Assembly (NCBI GenBank): GCA_949357655.1
Contig: CASHTG010000020.1
Coordinates: 930,001-994,000 of the forward strand
Direction: 5' to 3'
Length of the DNA stretch: 64,000 bases
Source: Parascedosporium putredinis
Taxonomy: Eukaryota > Ascomycota > Sordariomycetes > Microascales > Microascaceae
This document shows positions 33,274 through 44,578 of this stretch, one piece after another. Position numbers and translations under genes: made by a program. Under the pieces are notes generated by a model that saw only the letters and a list, made by a program, of their open reading frames with translations, searched no databases and was not told the origin of the DNA. The number at the start of each line of letters is the position of its first letter. Within the stretch, counting starts at the first letter, position 1.

Positions 33274-35761
33274 ATGATTGAAGAATCAGTGCTCAAGACC
33301 GACCTGCTCATTGTTGGCGCGGGCCCCGCTGGGGCTTCGCTCGCCTGCTTCCTAGCCTCACATGGTAAATTTTTTTCCCCTTGTTCCTCTTTTCTCCCCC
33401 GAGCTAGGGCTAGGGGCTAGTCTAGCGCCGGGTAGCTGAAGGAAGGGTGAGCTAACGAGAACCACCCCGCGTGCGCGCACAGGCAGGACCGGTATCATCA
33501 TCGCCCGGGATTCGTGGTCGGCCGAGACACCGCGAGCCCACATCACTAATATGGCCGGCCTTGGTATGAACTTCCAAAGACTCAACACCAGCCCTTCCAA
33601 CACCACTTCACCCCTCCTTCACCCCTTCTGAGTCGCCTCCCCCCTTTTTTATACCATGGGCGCGCGTAGGGTTCTAATCTTTGACGCGGTCTATCAGAAT
33701 GCCTGCGTGACATCGGTCTCGACGAGCAATGCCTCGCCCTTGCTTCGGACGGCGGCAACATGGCGCATACAAGATGGTGTCATACCATGGCTGGCGAAGA
33801 GTATGCTCGCATTCACTCTTGGGGCAATGATCCCAAACGCAAGGTAGGTGCAATCACAGTCACAATATCCACTCCCCTCCTCTGGGGGCAATGAGCAAAA
33901 GAAAAGAAAGAAAGCGGAATTCTCAGCCCGGCCTACGCGGGCATCATCATATGCTGACCCTACCTGCGAATTAGGGCGAGTACGCCGCGGCGAGCCCATG
34001 CGACCACGTAGACCTCCCCAGACGGAGCTCGAGCCCATCCTAATCCGCTACGCCGTGCACAAGGGCTGGAAGCTCGTGTTCAACACCAAATTCCTGCACT
34101 GCGAGCGGCCGAGCCCCGACGTCATCATCAGCGAGGTCGAGGACCGCGTGCTCAACCGAACCTACAAGATCCAGTCCCGCTTCCTCTTTGGCTGCGACGG
34201 CGCCCGCAGCCAGGTCGTGCGCGACCTCGACATCCCCCTGATCAAGAAGCCCGGCCAGGGCCTCGCCCTCAACATCTTGGCCCGCGCCGACATGTCCCAG
34301 CTCATGGAGAACCGCACCGGGAATCTCCACTGGGCGTTCCTCCCGGAAAAGGAGCATCCCATCTGGGGGTGGGCCGCCGTGGTGCGCATGGTGAAGCCGT
34401 GGAAGGAGTGGATGTTCATCTTTCTGCCCCAGCCGGGCGCCGACGTCACCTTGGACTCCATGGACGCGACCCACGAAGAGTACATGGTGCGGATGAAGGA
34501 AATGATTGGAGATGACTCGATTGATGTCGAGATTTTAAACGTGAGCAAGTGGTGGATCAACGAGATTGTCGCGGAACGATACTCGGACGGAAACGTGTAA
34601 GTCTGACCTCTTTGGACATTCTACCCCTCCCCTTTTGTTTCACTCCTTCTTCCTCCTTACCTCTACTACACCTCAAACGGTTACGTGCTTTTTGGCTTAC
34701 CTTTTCGGGCGCGTTTCCAGACATTGCCTCGGAGACTCCGTTCACCGACACCCGCCCTTCAACGGCCTAGGGTCCAACACCTGCATCCAGGACGCCTTCA
34801 ACCTAGCCTGGAAGATCCACTACGTCATGTCAGGCAAGGCCGGACCCTCCATCCTCGAGTCCTTCTCCGCCGAGCGTCAACCCGTGGGCGTCGACGTCAT
34901 CACGCGCGCCAACCAGGGCCTCCGCGACCACGGACCCTGGATGGAAACCATTGGCATGGTCGAGCCCGACGTGGAGAAGCGCCGCGCCATCCTCGCCGAG
35001 TTCGAGGACCCCGGCGAAAAGGGCCGTCTCCGCCGCGAAGAGTTCCAGCGCCACATCGAAATCACCTCGAGCGAGTTCCACGGCCTCGGCGTCGAGATGA
35101 ACCAGCGGTACCAGTCCGCCGTCGTGTACACCGACGACGAGGTCGCCGGCCCGCCCCCGCCCCCGCGGACCCCGTCAAGGACTACCAGATCGGCACGTAC
35201 CCGGGCAAGCGGCTGCCCCATGCGTGGCTCAACACGCGCGCGCCCACGAAGCCCTTTTCCACCATTGACCTCGCGGGCCACGGACGCTTCTGCCTGCTCA
35301 CGGGGCCCTCGGGCGCCGAGGCGTGGAAGCGCGCCGCGGCCGCGGTGTCGGCGTCCCTGGGCGTGGAGATCAAGGCGTACTCGATCGGGTGGAGGCAGGA
35401 CTGCGAGGACGTCTACTTTGACTGGGCGAGGCGGCGCGAGGTGGAGGAGGACGGGTGCGTTTTGGCGAGGCCGGACCGCTTCGTGGCGTGGAGGGCTGTG
35501 AGGATGCGGGAGGATCCGGAGGCGAGCTTGGAGAGGGTCATGCGGAAGGTGTTGGCGCTTGATGAGCTTGTGCCGAGGGCGGATGTCGTGGTGCCCGTCC
35601 AGGCCGACCAAAATGGACAAAATGGACAGAATGGTCAGAATGGGCAGAATGGTCAAAACGGGCAAAACGGGCAAAATGGTCAAAACGGCGACCACAGTGG
35701 TGAAACTGCCCAGAACGGGGAGAACGGCCAGAATGGTCAGAGTAACACGGTGATTGTTTGA
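33274..35761 (+). CDS. FAD-binding monooxygenase of the phenol hydroxylase / TfdB type, QNG-repeat tail
   Basis: Hydroxylates aromatic substrates using NADPH, O2 and FAD. Exons are 33274-33364, 33483-33563, 33698-33843, 33975-34596 and 34721-35761. Start MIEESVLKTD leads straight into the dinucleotide motif LLIVGAGPAGASLACFLA. The DG motif FLFGCDGARSQVVRDL lies near 34180, and the GD motif HCLGDSVHRHPPFNGLGSNT near 34725, followed by DAFNLAWKIHYV. The C-terminal thioredoxin-like domain carries RLPHAWLN and HGRFCLLTGP near 35250. The protein ends with nine QNG repeats and a short Asn/Gly/Gln-rich extension ending NTVIV. Two C runs (near 34012-34015, and the CCCGCC tract near 35150-35165) each need one base to hold frame. 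Product is about 660 aa. The exact substrate is unknown; a role in a catabolic or secondary pathway is inferred. The next gene, on the same strand, is a zinc alcohol dehydrogenase. Confidence 0.87.
35609..35689 (+). repeat. 9-bp coding minisatellite, nine tandem QNG units
   Basis: Nine consecutive 9-bp units (CARAAYGGN) each encode Gln-Asn-Gly, with different synonymous codons among units. More degenerate units follow to about 35750. They form the extreme C-terminus of the monooxygenase. Confidence 0.9.
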
Positions 35762-36859
35762 TCGAGTTCACGTAGTACCACACGAGATTTATTCCTTGAT
35801 ACCAAATTTGATGCTTTCAGCACACAGGCGCAATCTCCCGCATCCTTTGATCAAAGTTCTCTCTACCAATGCTCGGACCTTTCTTGCATATACTCGCCCC
35901 AGTGGAGGCAGATTTAGGCCTATACCGACGTGAGCGATTCCAGATACCACGAAGCGTGCTGATGCCGGTAGAAAGGGAATGCATTTGAGAATGCACGTCC
36001 GCAATTCACTCTTGTGATACCTTGCTTCTTTTACTCGAAGCGGAAACCAACCCCACCGCCACCGAAATCCCCACAATCTGCACAATCTGCAACCCCAGGG
36101 CGCCCCCGGCTTCGTGGCGCATCCGCCAGCACAAGCGCATTTCGACGTCATTTTCCCACCATCCTCCATCAGTGGGCGCTTGCTACAACAACAAAACCCC
36201 TAGCTACCTACCAAATACGGATGTCGCATAGGAAAAGCCCTTCTGTTTGGATACCAAATTATCATCGGACCCCGCTCGCAAATCATCATGACAAGGACTG
36301 TACGCATAGTTGTGGCCGTTGGCTAGCCAGGTTCTCTTCGTTGGCGTGGCGCTCCTCTCTGGCAGCCCTGCCGTTCCAATGGCTTGGCGCTACAGAAGAG
36401 ACTAACAACCGCTGACAAGCACATTGCCAGCCTCAAGTGGAGATGGAGCTCTCTTGGGGTAGCGGGTGGCGACTATGGCTGAGAGCCACCTGCTAAGGAA
36501 CGCGATGTCGGTATCATCGCATCATCGATAGACATCGAAGATCGATAAGGGGTGTTGCGCCCCATTTCTCAGCCGAATCAGCGGGTCTTGGATAACACGT
36601 AATATCAGTAGGTTAGGGGTCTTGCAGCAGTCGACGAGCATATTCATGTAGCTCTCTAGATATATAAGAACCACAGCTACGGATACCAATCACTTCATAA
36701 CCTATAGAAGAATTAAAACGATTGGGACCATATATCTCTCTACCTTCTCACGACCGAGATAAAAAAACCATACATGTACACACTAGACAGGCACCACTCC
36801 CGCCAAAGCTACTCACACCAACGCACCTCCTAAAGAAGGAAAACCCATTGATCTTCACC
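35762..36859. other. Intergenic region between monooxygenase and alcohol dehydrogenase
   Basis: 1.1 kb without a recognisable gene. It holds the monooxygenase 3' flank and the dehydrogenase promoter. Confidence 0.5.
36659..36667 (+). promoter_or_regulatory. Candidate TATA box of the alcohol dehydrogenase gene
   Basis: The sequence ATATATAAG lies 193 bp upstream of the start codon at 36860, in otherwise non-coding DNA; this spacing is usual for a fungal promoter with a leader of about 150 nt. Confidence 0.4.
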
Positions 36860-38187
36860 ATGGCGCAAAGTCCCATAATCCAATCCGCCTACGCGCCCCA
36901 CCCCACGCTCACAATGAAAGCCGCCGTCTGGAACGGCGCGCGCGACATCGCCATCGACGACGTGCCCAAGCCCATCATCACCGCCCCGCGCGACGCCATC
37001 GTCCACGTCACGCACTGCACCATTTGCGGCTCCGACCTACACATGTACGACGGTTCCCTCGACAGCGCCATGAACAAGGGCGACATCATGGGCCACGAAG
37101 CCATCGGCGTCATCGAGGACGTCGGGCCCGAGGTCCGCCACCTGCGCCGCGGCGACCGCGTCATCATCATGCCCGTCATCGCCTGCGGCGACTGCTTCTA
37201 CTGCGCCCGCGAAGAATACTCCCTCTGCGACCGCACCAACCCCAGCGACGCCATGGACGCCATGTACGGCCACCGCCTGGCCGGCGTCCTCGGCTACACC
37301 CAGCTGTGCGGCGGCTTTCCCGGCGACCAGGCCGAGTTTTGCCGCGTGCCCAACGCCGACCTCGTCTGCGTCAAGATCCCCGACGACGTCGCGCCCAAAA
37401 AGGTCCTCGGCCTCGCCGACGTCACCGTCACCGCTTGGCACGGCTGCGAGCTCGCCGAGGTCGGCGAGGCGGATATTGTCGGCGTTTGGGGCTGCGGGCC
37501 CGTCGGCCTGTCTATTCAGCGCCTCGCTAAGCTGCGCGGCGCCCGCAAGGTGTACGCCATGGACCGCGACCCGAACCGCCTCCGCATCGCCGAGTCCTTT
37601 GGCATGATCCCCGTCGACGTCTCCGTGCAAAGGACGTGGCTGCTTGGCTCCTCTCCCAGGAGCCCCGCGGCTTGACTGCTCCATCGAGGCTGCCGGCTAC
37701 CGGAGCGAGATTTCTACCAAGCACAAGATCATGAAGGCCGTCGGCGTCGAGGGTGACAGCGGCGACACCTTGACCGACATCATCAAGGCTACCCGCAAGA
37801 GGGGCAACGTTGCCCTCATTGGCGACTTCTTCTTCACCACAAACAACTTCCCCATCGGCGCGCTCATGGAAAAGGGCATCACCGTCCGTGGCGGTCAGCT
37901 TTTCGCACAAAGGTATCTTCCCCTCCCAAAAGAGCCTAGTCTCTCGTCTCCAATTCAAGCAGACTCTTTCTGACTGTTCCCTCTCCATCTAGTACATCCA
38001 AAAACTCTTGGAGCTCGTTTTGACCGGTAAATACGATCCTTCGTGGATGTTTACCGCCGAGGACCGGCTCGAAAACGTCGGCGAGTGCTACGACAAGTTC
38101 TTCTCGCACGAGATCCCCGGTGGACTCAAAGTCGTGCTGAAGACGGAGTACGGGCGTCAGCTTGAGGCTGCCGGCAGATACGCGTAA
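36860..38187 (+). CDS. Zinc-dependent alcohol dehydrogenase (MDR family, formaldehyde/threonine dehydrogenase-like)
   Basis: Oxidises an alcohol with NAD(P). Start MAQSPIIQSAYAPHPTLTMK was chosen because it is followed at once by conserved KAAVWNG and has a good CACCATGG context. Catalytic zinc ligands lie in ICGSDLHMYDG and the GHEAIGVIEDVGPE motif. Structural-zinc cysteines occur in CGDCFYCAREEYSLC, and the nucleotide motif in VWGCGPVGLSIQR. Exon 1 ends at 37912, and exon 2 (37993-38187) reads YIQKLLELVLTGKYDPS and ends AGRYA. The frame breaks at 37626-37628 (AAA), near 37671 (TTG-AC) and at the exon 1 end (AAA), each repaired by one added base. Corrected length is about 416 aa, as for glutathione-independent formaldehyde dehydrogenase-like proteins. 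Same strand as the upstream monooxygenase, 1.1 kb apart. Confidence 0.88.
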
Positions 38188-38789
38188 GGGGTTTGCGTGA
38201 TTTGCGTGAGGAATGAATTGATGACTTGATGTGTGATACGACACTACATGTAATTAATGTAAACGTTGGAGGGGAGCTAAATATGGTTCAACGCTTCTGG
38301 GGTGCCAGTAGATAGCTTCGAGATGTGTGGCCGCGAGGCAACTAGGACAGAAATAAACGGCGCGACATGGCATGTACTACGGTTAAAGATGGTCACTGAG
38401 GATGAGATGCTCCTTGACTTGATGATGGAGAAACATTAGCGATGGCCATTTTGCATTTGCAATTGTTCACGTCCAAAGAAATTCTAAAATAGCAACAAAA
38501 AGGTATCTTGGCAACCAATCCAGCAAGAAAATCCCCCTTCTTAAAAAGAACCCACCCATTGAAAAAGAGACAACCCGTGAACTTTGCAAGGTTCCTCGGG
38601 CTGCATGTGCGTATGGAATGCAATGATGGCAATGGAACGCAACGCAATGCAGAAATACATAAAAACAAATCAAACTCCCATCTTCTCGCAACTCCTTCAT
38701 TCATCAAAGAAAAAGAAAAAGAAAAAGAAACATCAAGTCATTCTCATTTGGACATCGTGGCCCTTGCCAGTTGAAACGCCGCAAGTCTT
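38188..38789. other. Convergent intergenic region
   Basis: 600 bp between convergent 3' ends, with an (AAAAG)n microsatellite at about 38706-38730. No gene recognised. Confidence 0.55.
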
Positions 38790-41700
38790 TTACTTGCTCG
38801 ACCTGGTGGATGACCGTGTCTGTCTCCGACTGGGTGTGGAGGTCAAGGCCGAGCTCGTCACGGTACTCCTCGTCGTCGTCTTCTTGGGCGTTGCCTTCCT
38901 TACGCCAGCCGCTTGCGTCAAGGTGGGTGCAGAGCGTTTCGAGACAGCACTGGTTGTGCTCGCCTTGGTGGACGTCTTGGTGGTAGACCTGCTCGTCGAT
39001 TTGGAAGTGGAGCTGGTGCTGGAGCTGGTACCGGAGCTGGTACTACTCTTCGACTTTGCCGGACGGCCCGCTGATTTCTTGGGAAGCGGGGTTCCAGCTT
39101 CCACAGGCGCAGGCATGGACACAGGCTCGGGTGCCGTGGTCGTCATCTCCTCCTCCTCGTCTTCAACTTCGTGGTAAACGATTTGGTTTTCGCCCCAAGC
39201 AACCGCCTTCTTCTTAGCGGGCCGTCCTTGTCTTGCCACTCGCGCGTCATGAATTTCCTTTAGTTCTTGCATGCGATGGCCTTGAGGATCGGCCCTTTGG
39301 CGTGCGAGCACCTCCTCGGGCATATCCGCCTGACCTTTGTTCCGTCGCGTGTTAGTGCGCGTCACAGCAGCCAGGTCGGCATCCCTGCCTCCCGTCGCCT
39401 GCCCTCCAATAACACCCGATCCTACCCTCACCGGGATCTTCGATCCTTGGTCGGCCTGGTCAGCGACATCCTCGGCCTTCTTGGCTCTGACTCTAGTAGA
39501 TCGTCTGAGGTCAGAGGCCTTGGCGTTGTCGCTACTCCGGGTCTTCTTCGATGGAGGCTCAGAGGGGTCCACCACCTTGACTTCACCGTCTTCTGTCTTC
39601 CGCTTCCGGCTCGTCTTCTTGGGGCTCGAGATGTTAACATCGACCTGACCCAATGGTAACCGAGGTGCGGGCGAGCCTGTGCTCATGGTACTGGGGCGAC
39701 TCTGAATCTCAGCGGTTCGGGCAGCCTTACTGGCCTTGTGCTGGTTCAAAAACTTGTCAAGGTAGGCTCGATCCTCTGCCTCCTGAGCCTCTGCCAGATG
39801 ATCCGGCCGAGCGGGTCGAGCAGACTGCGGAGTACGGGCCCGGGGCTCCGAAAGAGTGCTTTGCTTCAAAGGACTTCCTTTAGTGACAGGAGTGCCAACC
39901 AAACCCGACACCTTTGGAGACTTGTGCGGGGTTGTCGTTGCCTTGGAGCTCGACATGAGGTTCACAGGCATGTTCTCGCACTGCTTAGCCGGCGTGCGTG
40001 GAACTGGAGTAAATTGCCTAACAGTAGGAGTGGCGCTTGTCTCAAGGTCTCGCACAATTGAACCAGAAGCACTCGCCGGCGGTGGGTGAGGAGTCATCTT
40101 CTGGGGCGTGGTGGGGCTAGGCGTAGATGGCCGGGCTGTTTCCGTGACTGCAGCGACCTCCCCAGGGGAATCAACCACCGACGTTGGGGCAGTTGCCAGA
40201 GTAGGCGCGCTCCTTGCCGGCTTCGAAGGCGTTGGGGATGTCTGCTGACCTTCGGATTCGTCCTGAGGCTGACAAGCTGCGGTGGTAGGGGAGTACTAGG
40301 CGAATCCTCTATAATGATGCCGTCTCCCACACAGGTAACCCTCTGATGAGGAGTGGCCGCGTCGTCATTGGCAACGAACTCTGCGCGCACAGGGCTTTGC
40401 TGCGGCATACTGGGAGTATCCGAGTTGCTCTGCAGGATTGGAGAGGTTTCAAGATCGAGGGGAGGCGAGAAAGACAGAGAAGAGGGGCGGGCTTGCAAGA
40501 TCATGTTGTAACGAGGAGTATTGAACTCGTTGGGATCGAGGACGAGAGCAGTTGGAGTGTCGGGAAGATCACCCACAAGGCGCTCCGTGTTGGTAGAAAG
40601 CAACGACAAGTCCCCGAAAGACTGATCCGTTTGAGACGATCCATCGGCATACGAATGGATATTGAGTGTGCCATCTTCAATAGCGGGGCTCGAGGAGAAT
40701 AGTGACACTTGCTGGGCGGTCCGTGTTTGAGGGAGGGAGATCCGTCCTCGCCGTACATGTGGATATTCATAGTCGCCTCTTCGCCATTGGGGCTCGTGGC
40801 GACCGGGGTCTGCAGGCGTTGCGGGGTTTCGACCCCGGTTGGCGGAGCTGTGCCCGTTGAGAAAAGGGTGTACTGGGCGGGAGGCGTTGACAGCACAGTG
40901 GAGGCAATGGAGGCTAGTCGGTTGCTGTAACGGGGCGTGTTCGCCTCCGAGTTAAGCACAATGCCTGTGGGTGTGTCTGGCAGACCATGCACAAGATAAT
41001 CTGTGTTTGTCGACATGAACGATACCTCATTCCAATCGAGCTCGTCGGCATTCTGGACTTGTCGGAGAGGACTAGGCGAAGGCGGCACGGTCCGGTTGAG
41101 TCTTGGGGTGAACTCGGGCCGAGGGCGCAAGATCCGTGGAGTCTGAGGGGTCTTATGAACAACACTTGCAGGGCTTGATGGAACTGGGCTTCCGCAGTCT
41201 TGAATAACGCCCGTAGGCTCATCATCATCGGCCAACATGCTGCCAAAGGTGCCCAGCGGCTCATGGCCTCCGAGGACGATGGCAGTCGGGGTATCCGGTA
41301 GACCCGCGACCAATACATCAGTATTGGTCGACACAAATGATGCATCCGATCCGGGGGTATCGATATCGCGTTCTTCTGAGCCCATCGGGATGTGAGGCGT
41401 GGCGAAGGGTGTGCAAGGTTCACTCGGTGCCGCTGCCCAACCCACCGCGTTGCTTTCACCTTCGGAGACGTTTGCAAGTGGCCGAGCCACGGATTGCTTT
41501 TGCGTCTTCGGGACCGGAGACGGAGAGGGAGGGCTGTGCTGAACGTCTTCTTCAGCTGGGACATCCTCAGCGGCGTCCATGGAAACGGCCGAGACACTAG
41601 CTTGGGCGAAGTAGGAGGCGAATTCCGCGGGCATCTTGAACCTCACGAAAAGGCGACCATCCTTCTTTTCCACCACAACGTTAGCGTCAACCGACCCTGT

Positions 41701-43057
41701 GGAGACTTCCGCCGACACGTCGGCGAGCGTCTGGACAACGGAAAGGGAGCGTTGGCTAAAGATGTCGAGGTTTTGCTTGGTATCAACCGAGTACTCGTTG
41801 GGTGAAACCTGCTGTGGGACACCCGAGCCACTGATCTGGAAAGCCTCTGCAGAGAAGTCCACTCTAAAGCTTCTCAGATTGCTGTTCCTCAGTTGCTGAA
41901 CGGTTGAGCTCGTGAATACCGCCGACATCTTAGAGCCCGTCTCGCCCGCATTCGACGACAGAGGTGCGCTGTCTTGTCCCTCCACATACGGCAAACCCTC
42001 CACTAGTAAAGGCGAGCGGAGAGCATATAGGAGTGTCCGCTGAGGTCGTGTTCGCCGAGGACGAGGATAAACGACGCAAACCCCACTTGATCGAGTCGCT
42101 TATTAGCTTGACCGGCGACCACGTCGACAGACGCCTCAATGTGGTAGGGGTTGAGATAGGCTCCGGGCTCGATGGCTCCGTCACTTCCGAAATATCAGAA
42201 AGACGTGGCCGACCTTCGGTACTCAATCGAACCCTAGTATCTAGCATGCCCGCGTGTCTCAAATCGGTACACAGTCTCGCCACCATCAGGCTAACCGTCA
42301 GATTGGCGGACTGCATTGAAGACATCGAATCAAGCTTCTGTAAGAGAGCCGCTGGAAGAATACTGCTTGGGCCTAGAGAGTATCCGCTGGGCTCGTAGCC
42401 ATGCTTGCGGCGGCTGAGGGCCTGTGTATTGTCCGCCTTGAGGGGAAGCACCTGGTCGATAAAGAGGTTGTTCCTGGTTTGTACCTGGGCCCCGAGCTGG
42501 TCCCAAAAACCAAGGAACTCAGCCTCCCCTTTCTCATAGCCGTGTTCCGTGACACGGTCCCGAAGGACGGCAGGTTGCCGGCAGACCCTCTTTTATTGTG
42601 GATAGGAGAACGGGTCGGCGTAGGGAGCGAAGTGTACCTAGTGCTGGCCCGATGGCGGATTACTCGCCCGGTTTGTCGCGAGGGGACTGTGACGCGGTCC
42701 CAGGCGCGAAGCCTTTTCGCGGTTGGAACGAAGGATAGTTCGTGGGTATATGCCGGACTGTCCCAAAAGATTCGGTTAGCAAATGAACCTCGATGTTTGG
42801 TTAAAAGTGACGATGCTAGCGGCACAACATTGACTACCGGTTCGGACCATGTGGGGGAATCGTTGGGCGCGCGTACCTGCAAGCAGTGAGACTACCGTTA
42901 TTTGAAAGCCAAATATCATCGGCTTTCTGGTAACCCACAGGACTCGTCTGGATTGCCTCGGCACTGCCCGCATCATATGTTAGAATAGAATTCAGCGTTG
43001 ACTGGAGCTCAGGACGCGCTCAGGTACTAACATTAGACTTAATGGCTGGAATGCCAT
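38790..43057 (-). CDS. Large Ser/Thr/Pro-rich protein of unknown function, probably nuclear, with a triplicated motif
   Basis: I do not recognise this gene. A 30-nt first exon (43057-43028, MAFQPLSLML) can splice in frame over a 151-bp intron to 42876 (VRAPNDSPTWSEPVV). The N-terminal part contains GYEKGEAEFLGFWDQLGAQ and LPAALLQKLDSM, then KMSAVFTSSTVQQLRNSNLR and GRLFVRFKMPAEFASYFAQA. The middle carries three copies of a motif STNT(D/E)xLVxxLPDTPTxxVL at 41340-41272, 41022-40954 and 40606-40538. The C-terminal third is basic and disordered, with nuclear-localisation-like SRKRK and AT-hook-like QGRPAKKK and AGRPAKSK, ending RSSTRSSK. Several frame shifts (about 42590, 42017, 40720, 40270) interrupt it; those examined are repaired by one added base in a homopolymer. 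About 1,370 aa in total. Treating all parts as one gene is an inference from continuous coding quality on one strand. Confidence 0.6.
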
Positions 43058-44187
43058 GATACTTGATCGACTCTCGTCGAATATATATAGGAATTTGTGG
43101 AGGGTTGTCGGGATATGGCTCGGGGGAATAAGCTGCCACACAAAGTCCTACTCGCGATGGGGGTCTTGTCGAGACGCGAGGAGGCTTGCGGACACGGTTG
43201 GGATCGTACTGTTGAAGCTAGCTCTGTCTGTGTGTAGTTGCAGACAGAGAGTTGATATAGTAGCTCCAATGTGGCACTGAAAGAGAAATTGGGAAGAAAG
43301 AAGTGCAAGTAAAGAAAGAAAAAGAGTCCTCTCTATAATATAGATTGGAGAATTAGTTGGATCTTAAAGGTGCCAAAGTCGCGGTGTGTGCGAGGACGGG
43401 GAAGAAAATAATAAATGGACGAGCTTTCTCAAAAGAGGTTGTTTACAATGTTGGAGGGGCGGAAGCTACGAGACGGAGCAAAGATGATTGGTTGAGGCTA
43501 ACTGACTCCCGTTCTGAAGTATAGCGACATTGTGACACGTGTTTTTGGCGTAGTATTCGGCGATTATAGCTGTACAGGTACATATAGTGTGAACACCGCC
43601 TTCCAAATCCGGTACCTGATTCTTCAAACTAGGGTGCGACCCTCAACTCAATAGCAAATATCTAAGCCAAGCAAATGAAATTTTTTAATATTCAGTGATT
43701 GGCCTTGGGGAAGAGGAGTCATGGATTTTGAATAGGGTTCCTGAATCAAAAGAAAGTTCCTATTTTTTCAATTGAATCGCGTCACATATGCCCCTTCCTC
43801 GTGTCAACTGGAGCAACGCGCCGGAGTGTATTAGATATTCTGCCCGATTCAATCCAAGGGTCCAGTCTAGAGGAGCAGGTGGGCCAATCCACATTTTCTC
43901 GATAAGCCCTCACCGCCCCGTTATCACACGTGACCGCCTGTACAGCTGGCCCGTCTCCACCGCAGGGAACCGTGCCAGGCTTGGAAGGGGAAAGCAAGCG
44001 CATTCAATCTCGAGGCCTCAAATTTTTGGAGCAGAAAAACGGCCATCTGCGCGCGCACCACGCCATCCACGCCATCCACGCCTCCACGCGAGTGTCTTCC
44101 CCCACGACGAGAACGAAACCGAACGATACCTACCGTGTGATTCCCTTCGACCCCCGCGCCTTCGGTCTCTTTCAGATATTGCCCAAG
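43058..44187. other. Divergent promoter region between the large protein gene and MRP10
   Basis: 1.1 kb holding both promoters. An open frame at 43789-44225 overlaps the MRP10 start in another frame and shows no family similarity. No other feature recognised. Confidence 0.5.
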
Positions 44188-44578
44188 ATGCCCGGGCAAA
44201 GGCCCATTCGCCTCCCCACCCTTAACCGGCTCCGGGTCAAGGATCCCAATCCGAAGCAAGAGAACCCTTGTGTACGAGTGATGGGATCTCTTCTAGGTTC
44301 GTAATCGGCCACCCTCGAACCGGGGCAGCTTCGCCCGCGGTATAATGCCGCGCCGCATAGCTCCAGATAGCTTCTTTGGCTGGGCATCGTGTCAACTAAC
44401 ATGACTCCTAGCGTGCTGGGCCTCCTCAGGGTACAACACCGCCGGCTGCGCCATCATCGAACAACAATTACGCACGTGTATGGACGCCAAGAGGCCCCCT
44501 CCTCTTCCCAAGAGCAACATCAACTACCATCTGGGCCGCTTCCAGAAGAGGTTCACCGGAACGACGAAGAGTAGTTAA
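44188..44578 (+). CDS. mrp10: Mitochondrial small-subunit ribosomal protein Mrp10 (mS37, CHCH domain)
   Basis: Component of the mitochondrial ribosome small subunit, imported through the Mia40 disulfide relay. Exon 1 (44188-44296) encodes MPGQRPIRLPTLNRLRVKDP and the first cysteine; exon 2 (44412-44578) completes the protein. The join gives two CX9C motifs, C-VRVMGSLLA-C and C-AIIEQQLRT-C, separated by WASSGYNTAG, the diagnostic twin CX9C of the family. The end NINYHLGRFQKRFTG is typical of fungal Mrp10. Length is 91 aa, with no frame errors. The donor is GTTCGT, weaker than the usual GTAAGT; the acceptor is preceded by a good CTAAC branch site. Confidence 0.92.

Noticed and set aside
43789..44304. 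Plus-strand open frames upstream of and overlapping MRP10
   Set aside because: Out of frame with the CX9C protein and without similarity; shadow of the MRP10 first exon and its promoter.
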